This document shows positions 61,698 to 64,000 of a stretch of DNA of 64,000 nt, one piece after another (position 1 is the stretch's first letter; every line of letters starts with the position of its first letter). The stretch comes from Eubacterium sp. (lineage in GTDB: Bacteria > Bacillota > Clostridia > Lachnospirales > Lachnospiraceae): the NCBI GenBank assembly GCA_017514785.1, contig JAFWIO010000005.1, positions 1 to 64,000 on the forward strand, in the 5' to 3' direction. The notes below the pieces were generated by a model. That model had not been told where the DNA came from. It saw nothing but the letters and a program-made list of their open reading frames with translations, and made no database searches. The position numbers and the translations under genes are program-made.

Positions 61698-62201
61698 TTA
61701 TTTCATTTCTTTTATTATCTTCTCAAGTTCAATCTTTGCTCTAATATCATCAACCCCAACCAATCCTTTGCAGAAGTTTAATCTTGTTTTTAATCCCTGG
61801 TCAACCATTCTTTCTGTTTGGGAACCAATCGAAACTTTTTCTTCTGGAGTTTTTGTAAATGTTTCACGTGAAACATTTACGCCATCAAGCTGATTTAGGC
61901 ATTCATTGATAGTTTTAAGTTCTTTCATTTTCTCAGCTATTTCTTTTGCATACTTGTCAATTTGATCGTATGTGTCTTTTTTGCTATCTTCCATATGTTC
62001 AACTTCGTCTGCTTTTTTAGACATGTTGTTTCTAACACTTACTGATAACATTTCTGAACTTTCATCAATCTCATTTTTAAGATTGTTTATCTGAGCATCT
62101 ATCTGCTTAATTGATACCTGGCTCATCTCAGATAGTTCTTCAATCTTTTCTATTTCATTTTCTAACAACTTTTTTCTGTGTTTTAAATACTTCTTAATCA
62201 T
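61698..62201 (-). CDS. Unknown coiled-coil protein between rsmG and parA, carrying a parS site
   Basis: A 167-residue hydrophilic protein; residues 5-105 are strongly heptad-like coiled coil, followed by a basic/helical end. No helix-turn-helix, signal peptide or membrane segment. It sits where Bacillus has noc, but it has no ParB-like domain, so it is not Noc. The parS site at 61860-61875 lies inside the gene and encodes residues 109-114 (NVSRET). I do not recognise the family. Its position suggests a part in chromosome organisation, or simply a gene that hosts parS. It lies 48 bases after rsmG on the same strand. Confidence 0.7.
   Translation of the reverse strand: MIKKYLKHRKKLLENEIEKIEELSEMSQVSIKQIDAQINNLKNEIDESSEMLSVSVRNNMSKKADEVEHMEDSKKDTYDQIDKYAKEIAEKMKELKTINECLNQLDGVNVSRETFTKTPEEKVSIGSQTERMVDQGLKTRLNFCKGLVGVDDIRAKIELEKIIKEMK
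61860..61875. promoter_or_regulatory. parS site 3, within a coding sequence
   Basis: TGTTTCACGTGAAACA inside the coiled-coil gene, 203 bases from site 2 centre to centre. Confidence 0.95.
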
Positions 62202-62249
62202 AACTTTTCCTTAATCCAGTTTCTTTCTATATTATAAATGGCTCCAATA

Positions 62250-62969
62250 TTATTTCAATGGTTTCTTTGAAGGCTTTCCAGCTTTTCTAGGATACTTAGA
62301 ATCTGTCTTTGTGATTTTCCTTATAATTGCGAACTGTCTGTTTATATCAGTATCTGGAATCTGTTCTGTGCAAACTCCTTCAAGTCCTGCGCCCAAAGTT
62401 TCTATAGCATTTCTCGCTGCGTATATTTCATCTTCAGATCCTTCGGCTTTGTAACTAACAAACAATCCCTGTTCCTTTATAAACGGAATGCAGTACTCCG
62501 ATAATACTGATAAGTCTGCAACAGCTCTGGAAACGCACAAATCATATTTTTCTCTATAATTATCATCCTGTCCAAAGTCTTCAGCGCGTCCATGAACCGC
62601 CTCTATATCTTTTAAGCCTAGCTTATTAATAACTTCTTTTAGGAATCCAACTCTTTTATCTAATGAATCTAATAATGTCACCTTTATATTTGGATAGATT
62701 ATTTTGATTGGAATTCCTGGAAATCCCGCTCCGGTTCCTACATCAATCAAGTTATCTATATTATTCATCTCGATCACTTTGCTAATCACAAGACTATCTG
62801 CCAAATGCTTTATTATAAATTCCTCTTCATCTGTGATTCTAGTCAAATTCATGACCTTATTTTTTTCCAGAAGAAGAGAGTAGTAGTCAGAAAATTTTTG
62901 TTTTTGGTCTTCATCTGTAGAAATATTTAGTTTTTTTAGGATTTCTTCTAAAAGCCCTATTTTATCCAC
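62250..62969 (-). CDS. rsmG: 16S rRNA (guanine-N7)-methyltransferase
   Basis: RsmG (GidB) methylates G527 of 16S rRNA with S-adenosylmethionine; loss gives low-level streptomycin resistance in several bacteria. 239 residues, normal length. Seen: NLTRITDEEEFIIKHLADSL near 40, the SAM motif LIDVGTGAGFPGIPIKI near 70, and CVSRAVADLSVLSEYCIPF near 147. The start is GTG 62969 with GAGG about ten bases upstream. It follows mnmG by 89 bases, in which two copies of TTATGTAAACC flank a TATAAT-like element. Confidence 0.96.
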   Translation of the reverse strand: MDKIGLLEEILKKLNISTDEDQKQKFSDYYSLLLEKNKVMNLTRITDEEEFIIKHLADSLVISKVIEMNNIDNLIDVGTGAGFPGIPIKIIYPNIKVTLLDSLDKRVGFLKEVINKLGLKDIEAVHGRAEDFGQDDNYREKYDLCVSRAVADLSVLSEYCIPFIKEQGLFVSYKAEGSEDEIYAARNAIETLGAGLEGVCTEQIPDTDINRQFAIIRKITKTDSKYPRKAGKPSKKPLK

Positions 62970-62986
62970 TTCTCAGAACCTCGCTT

Positions 62987-63041
62987 GGTTTACATAATAT
63001 TATATATACGTCTATTGTTAAAAATTAAACGGTTTACATAA
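62987..63041 (-). promoter_or_regulatory. Two direct repeats of TTATGTAAACC around a possible rsmG promoter
   Basis: On the minus strand the identical 11-mer occurs at 63041-63031 and 62997-62987, 44 bases apart, with an A/T-rich stretch containing TATAAT between them. The layout resembles operators flanking a promoter; no clear -35 box is seen. Confidence 0.45.
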
Positions 63042-63058
63042 CTTTGGATTGTAAAATC

Positions 63059-64000
63059 CTATTTTTTCTGTTCCATGTAAATGAGTAGCACTGAAATATC
63101 CGCTGGTGATACACCAGATATTCTTGATGCTTGTCCAATATTAATTGGTCTATATTTCTTCAACTTTTGTCTAGCCTCGATACGAAGACTAATTACATCG
63201 TCATAATCTAGATCGTCTGGAATTTTCTTACTTTCTATCTTTTTGAAGTTTTCTACCTGTTTTTTCTGCCTCTCAATGTAGCCAAAGTACTTTATATTGA
63301 TGTTTACCTGCTCTTTAACGTCTTCTGGAAGCTCTGAGCGCTCTTTATCTAGCTCTTTTATCTTCTCATAATCAAGTTCAGGTCTTCTAATAAGCTCTGC
63401 CAAAGAAGTAGCAGTCTTTAAAGTAGTACTTTCTAACTTCTCTAGAACCTTTTGAACTTTCTTGTTTGCGCCCACATAAGTTTCCTCAAGTCTAGCAATT
63501 TCTTTTTCAATAGCCTTTTCCTTTGCCACCACAGATTCGTAGCGCTCTTTGGAAATAAGACCAACTTCGTATCCTAACGGAGTAAGTCTTAAATCAGCAT
63601 TGTCCTGACGAAGCAATAATCTGTACTCCGCACGCGATGTCATCATTCTGTATGGTTCATGACTTTCCTTTGTCACAAGGTCATCTATCAACACGCCGAT
63701 GTATCCGCGCGATCTATCAACAACTAATGTTTCTTCGCCGCGGGCGTATTTTACTGCATTTATTCCAGCCACGATTCCCTGCGCCGCAGCTTCCTCGTAG
63801 CCTGAACTTCCGTTAAATTGTCCAGCACTGAACAGTCCCTTAACCGCCTTAAACTCTAGGTCTGGGAGCAGCTGTCCATACTCGATACAGTCGTACTCAA
63901 TAGCATATGCGTTACGAACAATCTTCGCATTCTCAAGTCCCGGCACAGTGTGGTACATCGCATACTGAACATCCTCCGGCAAAGAAGACGACATTCCTCC
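63059..64000 (-). CDS. mnmG: tRNA uridine-5-carboxymethylaminomethyl modification enzyme MnmG, C-terminal part
   Basis: Open from the right edge of the window to the stop codon at 63059: the last 313 residues of about 630. MnmG (GidA) with MnmE forms cmnm5U at the wobble position of tRNAs. Seen: [20 protein letters not shown], the FAD-domain end [19 protein letters not shown], the motif [20 protein letters not shown], and the C-terminal tRNA-binding domain with [20 protein letters not shown]. First gene of the origin-proximal mnmG-rsmG-parAB block. The FAD-binding N-terminus lies outside the window. Confidence 0.96.
   Translation of the reverse strand, partial: GGMSSSLPEDVQYAMYHTVPGLENAKIVRNAYAIEYDCIEYGQLLPDLEFKAVKGLFSAGQFNGSSGYEEAAAQGIVAGINAVKYARGEETLVVDRSRGYIGVLIDDLVTKESHEPYRMMTSRAEYRLLLRQDNADLRLTPLGYEVGLISKERYESVVAKEKAIEKEIARLEETYVGANKKVQKVLEKLESTTLKTATSLAELIRRPELDYEKIKELDKERSELPEDVKEQVNINIKYFGYIERQKKQVENFKKIESKKIPDDLDYDDVISLRIEARQKLKKYRPINIGQASRISGVSPADISVLLIYMEQKK

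Noticed and set aside
61698..62201. noc gene
   Set aside because: No ParB-like CTP-binding or helix-turn-helix domain; the protein is coiled coil only.
62958..62972. DnaA box (TTATCCAC-like) near the rsmG start
   Set aside because: A single imperfect match that is part of the GTG-GAT-AAA start of rsmG; no cluster or AT-rich unwinding region.
1..64000. CRISPR array, insertion sequence, rRNA operon or tmRNA
   Set aside because: No regularly spaced repeats, transposase genes or rRNA/tmRNA signatures were found on reading either strand.

Overview
The window looks like part of the chromosome of a low-GC Gram-positive anaerobe of class Clostridia, most likely a Lachnospiraceae-type organism. The evidence is the AT-rich sequence, strong GGAGG ribosome-binding sites, TTGACA/TATAAT-like promoters, the order gdpP-rplI-dnaB, and the block mnmG-rsmG-(small gene)-parA-parB-DUF4446-serS, which normally lies close to oriC in these bacteria. 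The mnmG end is at the right edge, so the origin is probably just beyond position 64000, and most large genes (minus strand) then run co-directionally with replication. No prophage, insertion sequence or CRISPR array was found.

Layout. 1-9.3 kb: a minus-strand run of lgt, a secreted clostripain-family protease, the rRNA methylase RlmD, a secreted beta-helix protein, a TetR regulator and the 5' part of an asparagine synthetase-like gene that lacks the catalytic N-terminal cysteine. 9.3-18.8 kb: housekeeping genes (yhaM-type nuclease, mutS2, a two-component system, a 57-residue ferredoxin, dnaB, rplI, gdpP). 18.8-47.8 kb: a large cell-surface polymer region. It holds six proteins related to CDP-glycerol/CDP-ribitol polyol-phosphate transferases, tarI-tarJ (CDP-ribitol supply), tagD (CDP-glycerol supply), tagG-tagH (ABC exporter), a priming sugar-phosphate transferase, several GT2 glycosyltransferases, two acyltransferase-like proteins, an LCP ligase and a MurG-like protein. 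It is interrupted by pgi, mtnN and a small TSCPD protein. 47.8-57.8 kb: mixed genes, including a HIT protein, DUF5662, two tandem ATP-grasp ligases, GtrA, an AI-2E-type exporter, trmB, a D,D-carboxypeptidase followed by a tyrosine recombinase-like protein with lost catalytic residues, an exonuclease, and tRNA-Lys and tRNA-Arg. 57.9-64 kb: serS, DUF4446, parB, parA, three parS sites, a coiled-coil protein, rsmG and the end of mnmG.

How the genes fit together. CDP-ribitol (TarIJ) and CDP-glycerol (TagD) would feed the PF04464-type transferases, which would build a polyol-phosphate chain on a lipid-linked sugar made by the priming transferase and GT2 enzymes. TagGH would export it and the LCP protein would attach it to peptidoglycan. 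The secreted proteins at the left end carry extremely lysine-rich C-terminal modules that could hold them on this anionic wall; that is inference.

The most interesting observations are: a catalytically degenerate tyrosine recombinase in an operon with a PBP5-type carboxypeptidase; a cytoplasmic beta-propeller-like protein with a phage tail-fibre-like C-terminus in the wall-polymer locus; parS sites buried in a coding sequence and in a terminator-like palindrome; a strong promoter, mini-ORF and hairpin in front of tagD; divergent promoters that share a -35 box (44.1 kb) or a -10 box (10.3 kb); and a nested inverted-repeat element at 47.9 kb. All family assignments come from reading motifs by eye; no database search was run.
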